From Vibrio sp. AND4 (GTDB lineage Bacteria > Pseudomonadota > Gammaproteobacteria > Enterobacterales > Vibrionaceae), in the NCBI RefSeq assembly GCF_000171815.1, contig NZ_ABGR01000006.1, positions 62,001 through 126,000 on the forward strand: 64,000 nt of DNA. Direction: 5' to 3'. Position 1 is the first letter of the stretch. Each line of letters begins with the position of its first letter. Positions 15,449 through 24,575 of this stretch are shown in pieces. Below the pieces are notes generated by a model. It had not been told where the DNA came from. It saw nothing but the letters and a program-made list of their open reading frames with translations, and did not search any database. Position numbers and translations under genes: made by a program.

Positions 15449-17869
15449 TTATTGATCTGCCAACAATATGGTGAGCTTATCGATATCTTCTTGCTTAGGG
15501 GATAATGCTTTGACTAAGTGGCTCTCAATACGCTCTATCACGCCTCTCAACTCCGCTGTCATGCTCGGCTGCACACTATCGAGAATATAAGAAAGCGTCG
15601 TAAGCGCTTGCGAAAGGTTTTCTTCATCTAATTCCATATAAAAGGTCAAAAGCAACGCCTCTAGATTACTTGGGGTTACTTTCTCATTCTCCTCGCGCGC
15701 TCTGTATTGAAACAGGATTGAGGCGTGACGATACAAAGCATCATCCAACTCAGACTCAACAATAGGTTTAGCGATGATGTGGTTCGCGCCAACATCAAGC
15801 AGACGCTCTTGTGTTTCTTTGAAAACATCAGCGGTACAGCCGAAGATCAATACAGAGTTTGCACGAGAATCCATGGCGCGTATTACCGTGATTGCACCAA
15901 CGCCATCAAGCACAGGCATATGGTTATCCATTAATACCAAATCAAAATCCTGACTTGCCACCTGCTCTACCGCTTGTTTTCCATTATCGACACACACACA
16001 AATGAATCCCTTTGAGCGCAAGAAAGTTTCCATAATAATGGTGTTGGTGCGGTTATCTTCGACAATAAGCGCACGTAAACCCTGGCAATTGATCTTATGT
16101 GTACTTTGAGGCTCCAATACTCCAGCTTCACAAGGATTTAGTTCAAGTTCAACAACAAAATTGGTACCGATATATTCTTGGCTTTGTACAGTAACACTAC
16201 CGCCCATGTGATCAGAAATCTGTTTAACAATCGCCAATCCAAGCCCTGTCCCCCCATATCGACGTGTGGTTGAGGACTCCGCCTGCTCAAACGGGCGGAA
16301 AATACGTTTCTGAGCATCAGGGCGAATCCCTATACCTGTGTCTTTTACACTAATATAAAGGTGAGTTTGGTCCCCACTTACCTGCTCCGTCAGCTCTACC
16401 TCCACATAACCTTGATCGGTGAACTTAACCGCGTTATTGATCAAATTGAACAATACTTGACGCAATCGCGCTTTATCATTGTTGTACCAACGTCCCTCTG
16501 GCACATTCGAGATCACTCGGAATTCAAGCCCCTTCTCTGCACACAAAGAATCATAGATGCTGTTAATACTGCCCAAAATCGAATCAATCGGAAATGGCGT
16601 GTTATCGATCTCGATATGTCCTTGCTCAATCTTAGAATAATCCAAGATTTCGTTAAGCAGCGTCATCATATGATCGCCAGAGTCATACAGAGTATTAAGG
16701 TACTTTCTTTGCTCTTCGTTTAACCGGGTTTTCAGCAGTATTTGCGCCGTCCCTAATACACCATTCATCGGCGTTCGAATTTCATGGGATAAGGTTGCCA
16801 AAAATGCAGTTTTCGCGTTTGTCGATGCCAATGCTTTGGCTCGCTCTTGTTCTAGGTACACGGTTTTCTCATTGAACTTAGTGATCAAGTGCCCGATTTC
16901 GTCTGCGCTGTCATAACCAATATCTATGATGCTTCCAGCTTTAGAATCATCGATTTTTTGCGCGATACGGACGATGGGTTCAACAATATAACGATTGAGT
17001 AGGTAGTAGCCCACCAGCACGCAGACCAATAAGAAAGGTATGATGCCCCGCTCTACACTCATGACTTGTTCAAACACTTGTTCAGAAACTTGAACCTTGG
17101 CATTCACAACGTCCATTTTCCAATGAAAAGCACCAAATTCAAGCTGGCTGATGTAAATGTCTTTCGTGAGATTGAAATTATGCTCAACCACAACTTGCCC
17201 ATCCGCATCACGTATCACTACGCCTAAAGAGTAGTGGTTAGTATGCTCGCGAATGAATTGGAGTAAAGCTTCAAGCGATACATCGACAGTAGCCACACCA
17301 GCAAACACGCCCTCTCTGTAGTAAGGCGCAGAAGCAGTGATCATCTGAACTTGGGTGAAGGTATCGATGTAAACACCAGACCAACTTACATAGCCCGCAG
17401 GTTTATTCACCGCAGATTGATACCATGCCTCATTGTCATAACCTCCAGACTCTGGATTATTGTAAGAATGGATGAGATCTAAGCTGCCATGCTCATTCTT
17501 ATTGAAGAATAAGCTTGAGTATGACCAACGTTCACCCTCAAATCTTGGCTTCGGCCACAAGCCTCCACTAACAATAATATCATCACTCACAGCGAGCAGT
17601 TGGGGGATGGTATCTTGCAGGGAAACATCAGCCGCCGCTGTTTGCCCTAACCCGACCAAACTATTGAGCAAACCGACAGAATTAGTCAACGGCCGCTCAA
17701 TGTGAGACGCGAGTAACTGGGTACGTAAATTCAGGTTACGTTCAAGCTTCGCTCTTACTGGTGGCTCGACCACAAGGTACACAACTGAACCAATGGTCGC
17801 GATGAAAAAACACAAATAAAGCGTTAGAGCGAGAATACTTTTTTTTCTGAGTGACGAACGAATATCCAT
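15449..17869 (-). CDS. Hybrid sensor histidine kinase with periplasmic dCache sensor and receiver domain
   Basis: From the ATG at 17,869 (MDIRSSLRKK) the 806-aa protein has a membrane segment (12-34), a periplasmic dCache-type sensor (about 45-260; GYDNEAWYQSAV and APYYREGVFAGVATVDVSL are typical), a second membrane segment and HAMP linker. The kinase core follows with the H-box SHEIRTP (His about 362), N-box, DTGIGI and GTGLGL, then a receiver domain with LMDNHMP phosphoacceptor. No clear HPt domain follows, so a separate phosphotransfer protein is expected. The signal and target are unknown, and no response regulator is adjacent. The open frame continues upstream to a TTG at 17,932 but would overlap the divergent neighbour. 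Confidence 0.88.
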   Translation of the reverse strand: MDIRSSLRKKSILALTLYLCFFIATIGSVVYLVVEPPVRAKLERNLNLRTQLLASHIERPLTNSVGLLNSLVGLGQTAAADVSLQDTIPQLLAVSDDIIVSGGLWPKPRFEGERWSYSSLFFNKNEHGSLDLIHSYNNPESGGYDNEAWYQSAVNKPAGYVSWSGVYIDTFTQVQMITASAPYYREGVFAGVATVDVSLEALLQFIREHTNHYSLGVVIRDADGQVVVEHNFNLTKDIYISQLEFGAFHWKMDVVNAKVQVSEQVFEQVMSVERGIIPFLLVCVLVGYYLLNRYIVEPIVRIAQKIDDSKAGSIIDIGYDSADEIGHLITKFNEKTVYLEQERAKALASTNAKTAFLATLSHEIRTPMNGVLGTAQILLKTRLNEEQRKYLNTLYDSGDHMMTLLNEILDYSKIEQGHIEIDNTPFPIDSILGSINSIYDSLCAEKGLEFRVISNVPEGRWYNNDKARLRQVLFNLINNAVKFTDQGYVEVELTEQVSGDQTHLYISVKDTGIGIRPDAQKRIFRPFEQAESSTTRRYGGTGLGLAIVKQISDHMGGSVTVQSQEYIGTNFVVELELNPCEAGVLEPQSTHKINCQGLRALIVEDNRTNTIIMETFLRSKGFICVCVDNGKQAVEQVASQDFDLVLMDNHMPVLDGVGAITVIRAMDSRANSVLIFGCTADVFKETQERLLDVGANHIIAKPIVESELDDALYRHASILFQYRAREENEKVTPSNLEALLLTFYMELDEENLSQALTTLSYILDSVQPSMTAELRGVIERIESHLVKALSPKQEDIDKLTILLADQ

Positions 17870-17922
17870 AGATTTAAACGAATCATTCCCTAATATCGAT
17901 TTATCGATGATTGATTGGTAAC

Positions 17923-18534
17923 ATGAGCACAATTAATCAGCCCGTTAACAGATGGTATTCGATTTTGAAACTACAAGACATCCTTTCTCTTCCAGAACTT
18001 GATGGAAAACTACTTAACCTAGCGAAAACTCAAGGCTTTGTAACGTCAATGGCTTGTGCGCCAAACGTTCTAAATCCTCAAGAGTGGCTGCCATTTCTAT
18101 GGGGAGGGGAAGAAACTGCGCCCTTTTCAGATGGTGAACAACTAGAGCAGTACATTGATGAGATAGTTCAAATGTGGAACCAAGCTCGCCCTGCACTACT
18201 GGAAAGTACATGGCAATGGCCAGAAGGTTGTCAACTGGATGATCAAGATATCGTGTCGGCAAGCGCACGTGACTTCTGCGAAGGCGTACTTCAAGGCTGG
18301 CAAATCACCCGCGACGATTGGGAAACATTAATGCCTGAAGACAGCGAAGACAACGCGCTGCTTGGGGGCGTTCTGCTTTCTCTCACCATGCTTTACGATC
18401 CAGAAACCACGATCGCAACACTGGCAGACCAAGGCATGGAAGGTTTGGAGCAGTTTGAAGAGATCTTCAATGCAATGCCGACGATGCTTTCCGGCCTCAC
18501 TCAGCGTGGTGTCATACTGGCAGAAGCAGAATAA
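17923..18534 (+). CDS. YecA/YgfB family protein (UPF0149)
   Basis: The ATG at 17,923 gives 203 aa; a TTG four codons earlier is possible. The acidic helical sequence (ACAPNVLNPQEWLPFLWGG, then ASARDFCEGVLQGWQ) matches the UPF0149 domain. There is no C-terminal SEC-C zinc motif of the full-length YecA type. Function is not established for this subgroup; the relative YgfB is linked to ribosome and regulatory roles in other species. It is divergent from the sensor kinase and followed by a bidirectional terminator. Confidence 0.8.
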   Translation: MSTINQPVNRWYSILKLQDILSLPELDGKLLNLAKTQGFVTSMACAPNVLNPQEWLPFLWGGEETAPFSDGEQLEQYIDEIVQMWNQARPALLESTWQWPEGCQLDDQDIVSASARDFCEGVLQGWQITRDDWETLMPEDSEDNALLGGVLLSLTMLYDPETTIATLADQGMEGLEQFEEIFNAMPTMLSGLTQRGVILAEAE

Positions 18535-18570
18535 GCTGTCTGCTCTGCCGATGCAAAATGCATAGCATGA

Positions 18571-18598
18571 AAAGCTCTCCAAAACGGAGAGCTTTTTT
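18571..18598. terminator. Bidirectional terminator between convergent genes
   Basis: AAAGCTCTCC-AAAAC-GGAGAGCTTTTTT lies between the YecA-family gene and the ATP-grasp gene that converges on it. A and T runs on both sides allow use in either direction. Confidence 0.88.
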
Positions 18599-18600
18599 GA

Positions 18601-19767
18601 TCAGTCTAAAATAACGTGTGGGATATAACGTGCCATATCTTGCGTAACCAGACTGTTGTCTTCTCGAATCGAAATGCCTGCGGCTTTGTCATTGACTAAC
18701 CAGCTGCCAATCAAGGTATGGCTTTGACCAAATTTCGGTAGCGGATGATATTGCTGGACGATGTTGTGACACGAATCATACGGTCCGGGCGTTTTAACTA
18801 AGCGCTGTCCGTTTTTGATGATCTCTATGTTCGCGCCTTCGCGAGAAAATAGTGGCTTGATGACATAATCTTTCAAACTGTTCGCTTGGGGATCGTTGGC
18901 AAAATACGCAGGCAGAAGGTTAGGGTGATTCGGAAAGCGTTCCCATAGCAAAGGTAACACCGCTTTATTAGACAGAATCGATTTCCACATCGGCTCTAAC
19001 CAGTTCACACTCGATGTTGCAAGGTACTTGCTGTATTCCTCTTCGAACATGAACTCCCACGGGTAAAGTTTAAACATCCAGCGGATGGCTCGGTCGTCAG
19101 CATCAACAAAGTAGCCCTGTTCGGTCACACCAATATCTTCAACAAAAACAAATGCTGTGGTTAAGCCTGCTTCACGTGCACAATCTTCCAGATACTGCAC
19201 TGTTCCTTTGTCTTCTTCGGTGTATTTACAGCAACTAAAATGCAGTATTTGGCCAGGGTGTAGTTTGGCGATATCAGCAAAGCGCTCGATAAGAAAATCT
19301 TGCAGAATATTAAACTGATCCGCACTTTGGTGGATTCGGCCTTTGTTGACAACGTCCTCTAACCACACCCACTGCCAAAAGCCCGTTTCAAATAAAGAGG
19401 TTGGCGTGTCAGCATTATTTTCTAATAACTTTGCTGGCGATAAGCCGTTGTAAGCAAAATCCATTCTTGAATATAGCGACGGCTCTCTTCGTTGCCAAGA
19501 AGACGCGACTTGAGCCCACATGGTCTCTGGAATCGCGCACCGAGTCAGTAATCGCTCGCTTCGTACCACTTCATCCACAATCTCAAGGCACATTTGATGA
19601 AGCTCCTCGGTAGGCGCTTCAATGTCTCGCTCTATTTGCTCAAGGTTAAATTGGTAGTAAGCGCTCTCATCCCAGTAAGGTTGATCGTACATGGAGTGGA
19701 AGCCGAAACCAAACTGGCGTGCCAAATCACGCCAGTTTTCTCTTTCTTGTATCTCTCGTCGAAACAT
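18601..19767 (-). CDS. Glutathionylspermidine synthetase-like ATP-grasp enzyme (YgiC/YjfC family)
   Basis: The 388-aa protein resembles the synthetase half of Gsp amidase/synthetase. It has SRMDFAYNGLSPAKLLENNAD near 100 (DF, EYNADTP-like signature), a central substrate-binding part, and ATP-grasp residues in VIKPLFSREGANIEII and GSWLVNDKAAGISIRED near the C-terminus. The family forms an amide bond with ATP. The real acceptor for YgiC/YjfC proteins is unknown, and Gsp itself is unproven for them. It is the last gene of an operon with DUF1190, DUF350 and a potassium channel, matching the E. coli yjf/ygiBC context and suggesting peptide or amine modification of an envelope or channel component (inference). 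Confidence 0.88.
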   Translation of the reverse strand: MFRREIQERENWRDLARQFGFGFHSMYDQPYWDESAYYQFNLEQIERDIEAPTEELHQMCLEIVDEVVRSERLLTRCAIPETMWAQVASSWQRREPSLYSRMDFAYNGLSPAKLLENNADTPTSLFETGFWQWVWLEDVVNKGRIHQSADQFNILQDFLIERFADIAKLHPGQILHFSCCKYTEEDKGTVQYLEDCAREAGLTTAFVFVEDIGVTEQGYFVDADDRAIRWMFKLYPWEFMFEEEYSKYLATSSVNWLEPMWKSILSNKAVLPLLWERFPNHPNLLPAYFANDPQANSLKDYVIKPLFSREGANIEIIKNGQRLVKTPGPYDSCHNIVQQYHPLPKFGQSHTLIGSWLVNDKAAGISIREDNSLVTQDMARYIPHVILD

Positions 19768-19772
19768 AGTTG

Positions 19773-20342
19773 TTAACCGCCACGACTCACGGACACTGCT
19801 TTACCGAAGCCACCTCGGGACATGGCACGCCCAATCGTACCACCACCACGCTTGTTTAGGTTGCTACTAGCGACTTTGGTCGCTTGATTGCGGTAAGAGC
19901 CATAGAACTGCCCTGCTCCGTTGTAATACTTAGACTTATAGCGATACATAGGTTCTGAATAGTAACTTTTGTTGTAACCGCTTAGACCACTGATTGCGCG
20001 ACTGAAGAAATACCCCCCCACAAACGGGACGTAAGAACGATGTCGTGAGCTGTAATAACAATCATCCTCATAAAAATCATCTTCACATTCGAACTGGTTG
20101 TTATAACGCGGAGCGTTGTCTTCCGCTCTCGCCATCGCCTCTTGATAAGCTATGTCACACTGTTCGCTAAATTCAGGAGAATCCGATTTACACTCATCGG
20201 CATTCGCGTATATGTAGCCTTCTGTTTTGGACTCATGCGTTGCTAAAAAGAAGATTCCGCCAAAAGCAACGAATGGGATAATTCGCCCAACTTTAAAGCT
20301 TTTATCCATTGAAGAACGTTTGACGTTAGAACTGCGTTTCAT
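19773..20342 (-). CDS. DUF1190 family protein (YgiB/YjfM-like)
   Basis: The start at 20,342 (MKRSSNVKRSS) lies eight bases past the DUF350 stop; the open frame extends eight codons further. The protein (189 aa) has an N-terminal basic stretch, one hydrophobic segment (VGRIIPFVAFGGIFFLAT), paired cysteines in the acidic middle (FECEDDFYEDDCYYSS) and a Gly/Ser/Arg-rich tail ending SRGG. Members accompany YgiC/YjfC ATP-grasp enzymes. The flexible Gly-rich C-terminus could be the ligase substrate, by analogy with other tail-modified proteins; this is inference. Confidence 0.82.
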   Translation of the reverse strand: MKRSSNVKRSSMDKSFKVGRIIPFVAFGGIFFLATHESKTEGYIYANADECKSDSPEFSEQCDIAYQEAMARAEDNAPRYNNQFECEDDFYEDDCYYSSRHRSYVPFVGGYFFSRAISGLSGYNKSYYSEPMYRYKSKYYNGAGQFYGSYRNQATKVASSNLNKRGGGTIGRAMSRGGFGKAVSVSRGG

Positions 20343-20350
20343 CGCTCCTC

Positions 20351-20767
20351 CTAATACGTCATGCAAGCCGCGTTCAACACGCCGACAGAGACAGAGACAG
20401 CCGCAAGCACAATACCCGCTGGCACTTCATTATTCTCGATACGCTCTGAGACTTTTGGTAACAGAATAAAACGCACGATACCAAAGGCTATGAGCTGGGC
20501 AAGCATGGCCACTATTCCCCAAACCATAAAGTCGATGATGTTCACTGAGTTCGTCGCAGCCCCTGAAATCGCCAAACAGTAACCAAGAAACGCACCACTT
20601 AACGCAATCGCGGCCGCGGTATTTTTCTCTTCTTTGATCAGGTGCCATTCATCGTACGGTGTCAGTTTTACATAAACGAACTTGAACGCCAGAACGAAAA
20701 TAATCGAAACGGAGAAATAGATAAGAAAGTTAGGAAAACCTGCCAACAGGTCTGCAATTATGTGCAT
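20351..20767 (-). CDS. DUF350 family inner-membrane protein (YjfL-like)
   Basis: The 138-aa protein has four predicted membrane helices (about 10-30, 48-68, 80-102, 115-136) and the DUF350 repeat pattern with two similar halves. It starts one base from the channel gene stop, so the two are translationally coupled. The molecular function of DUF350 is unknown. Its constant company with DUF1190 and YjfC-like proteins suggests it is the membrane part of one system. Confidence 0.85.
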   Translation of the reverse strand: MHIIADLLAGFPNFLIYFSVSIIFVLAFKFVYVKLTPYDEWHLIKEEKNTAAAIALSGAFLGYCLAISGAATNSVNIIDFMVWGIVAMLAQLIAFGIVRFILLPKVSERIENNEVPAGIVLAAVSVSVGVLNAACMTY

Positions 20768-21810
20768 TATTTGTCCTTATTCATGTCTGTCCAAGCAAAA
20801 GCATCAATTCGCTCATCAGCAATATAAAACAGTTTAGTGCTCGGTGGTACTTGAGCACCGAGGTCAGGGTTCAGCTCAATACCGCCGCCAAGATCAAAAG
20901 CGATCAAGGTAGCTTGATGGTGCTTCTTAATAAACCCAAAAATCGTCTCGACATTCGTCGTTGGTTGATCTTCCGGGTAAACCACGGAGTACTGGGTCAT
21001 GCCTCGGGTCGAAGCAAGTAGCTCTTGATGCAGCGCACTTGATCCCGGATCCACTGCCGCTTTAGCGAGCATCTCGGCCCCAACTGCCGGAATACATTCC
21101 GCTCTCGGGCAATGCTGGCTCAGTAGTCGCCCCAACGCGTCATCTTTAAAATAGGCAAGTAAATGTGCATCTGGGTTTACAGAGGCACAATATAAAGCAG
21201 CTGAGAGCGTAATGTCATCGGTGAGGTTATCAACGATGATACAGTTTGCTTCGGTGATGTTGGCGTTCTTCATCTCCTGTGCGTCAGTATAGCTGTTGAC
21301 CTTGATAAAACCGATCTCACCCGGCAATGGGTTTTCAATATCAGAACGGCTGCACAACACAATCGGACGCTTGCCATCCTCTTCATGTTGTAACATTCGA
21401 ATCAGATGCATGGTACGTGCACCATTCCAACCCAATAATACGATATGGTTTTCCACTCTTACTCTCCGTTTGCCCAGTATTCCCGCTCGCCAATAGTCAA
21501 TTGCTCCACCTGCTACTCGCCCCAAAATAGCAGCAAATAAGCTCAAACCACCCGGGATAATAAATAACACCACAACCCATTTACCCAAATCCGTAACGGG
21601 TGAATGATCGCCATAGCCAACTGTAGAGGCCGTAACCATTAAGTAGTAAATAAAGTTTGAGAAGCTATCAGTTAATGCATGCTCTCCCGCAAGGTCTAAC
21701 AATATCCATGAAATGATAATGTAAGCGCCACTGATAACGAGGAGGTTTCGGTTACTCAATTTGAAAAGATGACCTCTCAGCCACTTTTTCATTACCAGCC
21801 ATACAGCCAT
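20767..21810 (-). CDS. Potassium channel with RCK (TrkA-N) regulatory domain
   Basis: The 347-aa protein has two membrane helices around a pore loop carrying the K+ selectivity filter TVGYGD (about 61-66), then a Rossmann-type RCK domain starting HIVLLGWNGARTMHLIRML. It should be an inner-membrane tetrameric K+ channel gated by a cytosolic ligand. It heads a four-gene operon with DUF350, DUF1190 and the YjfC-like ATP-grasp enzyme. Downstream genes may therefore modify or regulate the channel (inference). Confidence 0.93.
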   Translation of the reverse strand: MAVWLVMKKWLRGHLFKLSNRNLLVISGAYIIISWILLDLAGEHALTDSFSNFIYYLMVTASTVGYGDHSPVTDLGKWVVVLFIIPGGLSLFAAILGRVAGGAIDYWRAGILGKRRVRVENHIVLLGWNGARTMHLIRMLQHEEDGKRPIVLCSRSDIENPLPGEIGFIKVNSYTDAQEMKNANITEANCIIVDNLTDDITLSAALYCASVNPDAHLLAYFKDDALGRLLSQHCPRAECIPAVGAEMLAKAAVDPGSSALHQELLASTRGMTQYSVVYPEDQPTTNVETIFGFIKKHHQATLIAFDLGGGIELNPDLGAQVPPSTKLFYIADERIDAFAWTDMNKDK

Positions 21811-21870
21811 AGATCTCAGATCCCTCTCTGATTACAATAACTTAATACTAACTCATTGATTGTAAAAAAC

Positions 21871-21901
21871 AAAAAAACCAGCCATATTTGGCTGGTTTTT
21901 G
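21871..21901 (-). terminator. Terminator after nadA
   Basis: AACCAGCCATATTTGGCTGGTT with flanking A and T runs lies 40 bases past the nadA stop. It separates nadA from the channel operon on the same strand. Confidence 0.88.
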
Positions 21902-21941
21902 AGGATAATCTTAGCAAACCGCTGTGTTTACAATAAAATAC

Positions 21942-23003
21942 TTAAGCGTTGCCTTTTACTTGTAAATTAAGCTGATCTGCGAAATCTAGCATGCGGTTCA
22001 GTGGGATCAGAGATTTCACACGTAGCGCTTCATCAACAAAGATTTCGTGCTCTGCACCACCTTCGCTCAATGCTTTTTCAATCGCTTTAAGGCCATTCAT
22101 TGCCATCCAAGGACAGTGTGCACAGCTGCGACACGTTGCACCCGCACCTGCTGTTGGTGCTTCAATCAGCTCTTTTTCTGGCACTAGCTGCTGCATCTTG
22201 AAGAAGATGCCTTTATCAGTAGCCACGATCATTTGTTGCTGAGGAAGCTCTTTCGCCGCTTTGATTAGCTGACTTGTAGAACCCACTGCATCCGCAAGTT
22301 CCACCACACTCGCAGGAGACTCTGGGTGCACTAGGATAGCGGCATCTGGGTATACGCTCTTCATCTTGCGTAGAGCGTCTGCGGAGAACTCATCATGAAC
22401 CACACATTCACCTTGCCATAGCAACATGTCGGCGCCAGTCTGGTTTGCGATGTAGGAGCCTAGGTGACGGTCAGGCCCCCAGATAATTGGCTTATCTTCT
22501 GCATCTAAGTGCTCAACGATTTCAAGGGCGATACTTGATGTTACGACCCAATCTGCGCGCGCTTTTACCGCTGCGGACGTGTTGGCGTATACGACAACGG
22601 TATGGTCTGGGTGGGCATCACAGAATTCACTGAACTTATCTGCCGGGCAGCCAAGGTCGAGAGAACATTCTGCTTCTAACGTTGGCATTAAAATGCGTTT
22701 TTCAGGCGTAAGAATCTTTGCAGATTCGCCCATGAATCGTACACCACCAATGATCAGTGTGCTTGCTGGGTGACGGTTACCAAATTTCGCCATTTCCAGC
22801 GAATCACCAACAAAACCGCCGGTCTCTTCAGCCAAAGCTTGGATCTCAGGATCGGTGTAGTAATGCGCGATCAAAACCGCGTCTTTCTCTTTAAGCAGCT
22901 TTTTGATTCGCTCGATGTAATCGGCTTTTTCTTCTTGGCTTAGTGGGATTGGTTTTGGCGGGAATGGGTAAACTGTCTCGATTTTATCTAGTATGTGGCT
23001 CAT
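21942..23003 (-). CDS. nadA: Quinolinate synthase NadA
   Basis: NadA condenses iminoaspartate with dihydroxyacetone phosphate to quinolinate in de novo NAD synthesis, using a [4Fe-4S] cluster. The start at 23,003 (MSHILDK) gives 353 aa, the usual length; the open frame runs six codons further. Candidate cluster cysteines are visible in [16 protein letters not shown] and CRSCAHCPW. It stands as a single-gene unit between tol-pal and the channel operon, as in other vibrios and enterics where nadA is near tol-pal. Confidence 0.96.
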   Translation of the reverse strand: MSHILDKIETVYPFPPKPIPLSQEEKADYIERIKKLLKEKDAVLIAHYYTDPEIQALAEETGGFVGDSLEMAKFGNRHPASTLIIGGVRFMGESAKILTPEKRILMPTLEAECSLDLGCPADKFSEFCDAHPDHTVVVYANTSAAVKARADWVVTSSIALEIVEHLDAEDKPIIWGPDRHLGSYIANQTGADMLLWQGECVVHDEFSADALRKMKSVYPDAAILVHPESPASVVELADAVGSTSQLIKAAKELPQQQMIVATDKGIFFKMQQLVPEKELIEAPTAGAGATCRSCAHCPWMAMNGLKAIEKALSEGGAEHEIFVDEALRVKSLIPLNRMLDFADQLNLQVKGNA

Positions 23004-23195
23004 TGCTCTTGCTCTACGCAACTTCCTTTAATCCGCATATTGTAACCTCGTTGATTTTTAAACACCAACCCGTAACTAGAATTTATAGCAGTCTAGCCGT
23101 ATATCTTTGTTGTAAATAATAATTCTAACTGTAGATAATGTGCACTTTCTTACCAAAGTCAGCAGATCGGAGACTGACAAAAACAAACTGTAAAG

Positions 23196-23222
23196 AAAAA
23201 GGGAGCCTAAGCTCCCTTTATT
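23196..23222 (-). terminator. Terminator of the tol-pal operon
   Basis: On the minus strand, AAAGGGAGC-TTAG-GCTCCCTTT followed by T residues lies about 25 bases past the cpoB stop. Confidence 0.88.
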
Positions 23223-23245
23223 ATCTTGATGTTAATTTAGCGTAA

Positions 23246-24001
23246 TTACTTCAGCTTGGAGCCTGCCACTTTCGCCGAGGCACTGCCTGGGTATTCATCC
23301 ACGACTTGCTGATAGTACTTCTTCGCTTGCGCGTCATTGTTGTTGCGCTCTGCGATATCGCCTAGCTTAACAAGTGCGTCTGCACGCTTGTTGGAACCTT
23401 TGTCAGAAACCACAGCAGCAAAACTTTTCACTGCTTCTTTGTCCTGTTTCTTCGCGAAGTACAACTGACCTAACCAGTAATTCGAGTTCGCAGAATAAGT
23501 GGAGTCAGGGTAGTCCTTTTGAAACTGTTGAAATGCAGCAATAGCGCCGCTGTAATCTCGTTTCTTGAGGATCAAGTCCACCGCATCTTGGTAAGCGGTT
23601 TGCTCATCAGCGTTGGATGAGTACTTACCTACCTTCTCCGCTGGTTTGGTTTCTTTTGCTGGCGCTGCTTTGATTTCACCACGCACTCGATCTAACTCAA
23701 CGAACAACTCTCTCTGACGTTTCAGCATTTGTTGCATTTCGTAGCTGTTGCGTTCTAGCTGACCACGTAGTTCACTGATCTCTTGTGACATTTGGTCAAT
23801 ATGCTCTTGCATTTGAAGCTGGACGCGATTGCGATTTTTCAACAAACGCTCTAAACGCTCGACGTCACTTTCAGAGGAAGACCGAGTGTATGCTGATGTT
23901 GTGCTGTTGAGATCGGATACTGGAGCTGGTGCAGCGAACGCGAAGTTCGCTGCACTTGCCAGCAACGTAAGCGTAACAGCGCGCTTAGTGTTACTGAACA
24001 T
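23246..24001 (-). CDS. cpoB: Tol-Pal accessory protein CpoB (YbgF)
   Basis: The 251-aa periplasmic protein has a signal peptide (cleavage near AANFAFA), an N-terminal trimeric coiled coil (about 45-105; RLERLLKNRNRVQLQMQEH) and C-terminal TPR repeats (AYQDAVDLILKKRDYSGAI, SANSNYWLGQLYF, ADALVKLGDIAERN). CpoB binds TolA and links outer-membrane constriction to PBP1B-dependent peptidoglycan synthesis. It is the last gene of tol-pal, 14 bases after pal. Confidence 0.95.
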   Translation of the reverse strand: MFSNTKRAVTLTLLASAANFAFAAPAPVSDLNSTTSAYTRSSSESDVERLERLLKNRNRVQLQMQEHIDQMSQEISELRGQLERNSYEMQQMLKRQRELFVELDRVRGEIKAAPAKETKPAEKVGKYSSNADEQTAYQDAVDLILKKRDYSGAIAAFQQFQKDYPDSTYSANSNYWLGQLYFAKKQDKEAVKSFAAVVSDKGSNKRADALVKLGDIAERNNNDAQAKKYYQQVVDEYPGSASAKVAGSKLK

Positions 24002-24015
24002 GAGGTCTACCTCTA

Positions 24016-24543
24016 TTAGTATACTAGAACCGCACGACGGTTCTTAGCGTAAACATCTTCAGATTGACCCAGAAGAAGTGGCTTCTCTTCACCGTAGCTA
24101 ACGATAGAGACTTGGTCGGCTTGAACACCTAGCGCTTGAAGGTAGTTCGATACTGCTTCAGCACGACGCTCGCCCAGTGCGATGTTGTACTCAGGCGTAC
24201 CACGCTCATCCGCGTGACCTTCAATCGTTACGTTTAGACCAGGGTTCTTGCTTAGGTAAGAAGCATGTGCCGCTAGCATTTCTTCGTAATCGCCCGCAAT
24301 GGTTGAGTTATCAAATGCAAAATAGATAGTTTGAGTTTCACGTAGCGCTTGCTCTTTTAGCTCTTGCTCAGCTAGCTGACTATTTTGATCGATCGGCGTT
24401 ACTACTGTTGTTTCTGAAACACCAGTATTCATGTTTGTTTCGGCACCAGCGTTAGACGCCGCGTCATCGCTTGAGCTACATGCTGTCATAGCCATAACAG
24501 GAATCGCGATTAGTAGTCCTTTTAGAACCTTGTTCAGTTGCAT
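24016..24543 (-). CDS. pal: Peptidoglycan-associated lipoprotein Pal
   Basis: The 175-aa outer-membrane lipoprotein has lipobox MTAC (Cys22), a flexible Thr/Asn/Glu linker, and an OmpA-like peptidoglycan-binding domain with [25 protein letters not shown]. It anchors the outer membrane to peptidoglycan and partners TolB. Length and order (tolB-pal-cpoB) are standard. Confidence 0.97.
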   Translation of the reverse strand: MQLNKVLKGLLIAIPVMAMTACSSSDDAASNAGAETNMNTGVSETTVVTPIDQNSQLAEQELKEQALRETQTIYFAFDNSTIAGDYEEMLAAHASYLSKNPGLNVTIEGHADERGTPEYNIALGERRAEAVSNYLQALGVQADQVSIVSYGEEKPLLLGQSEDVYAKNRRAVLVY

Positions 24544-24575
24544 CTTATTTTCCTTTATTAATCAATTTTTCTTAA

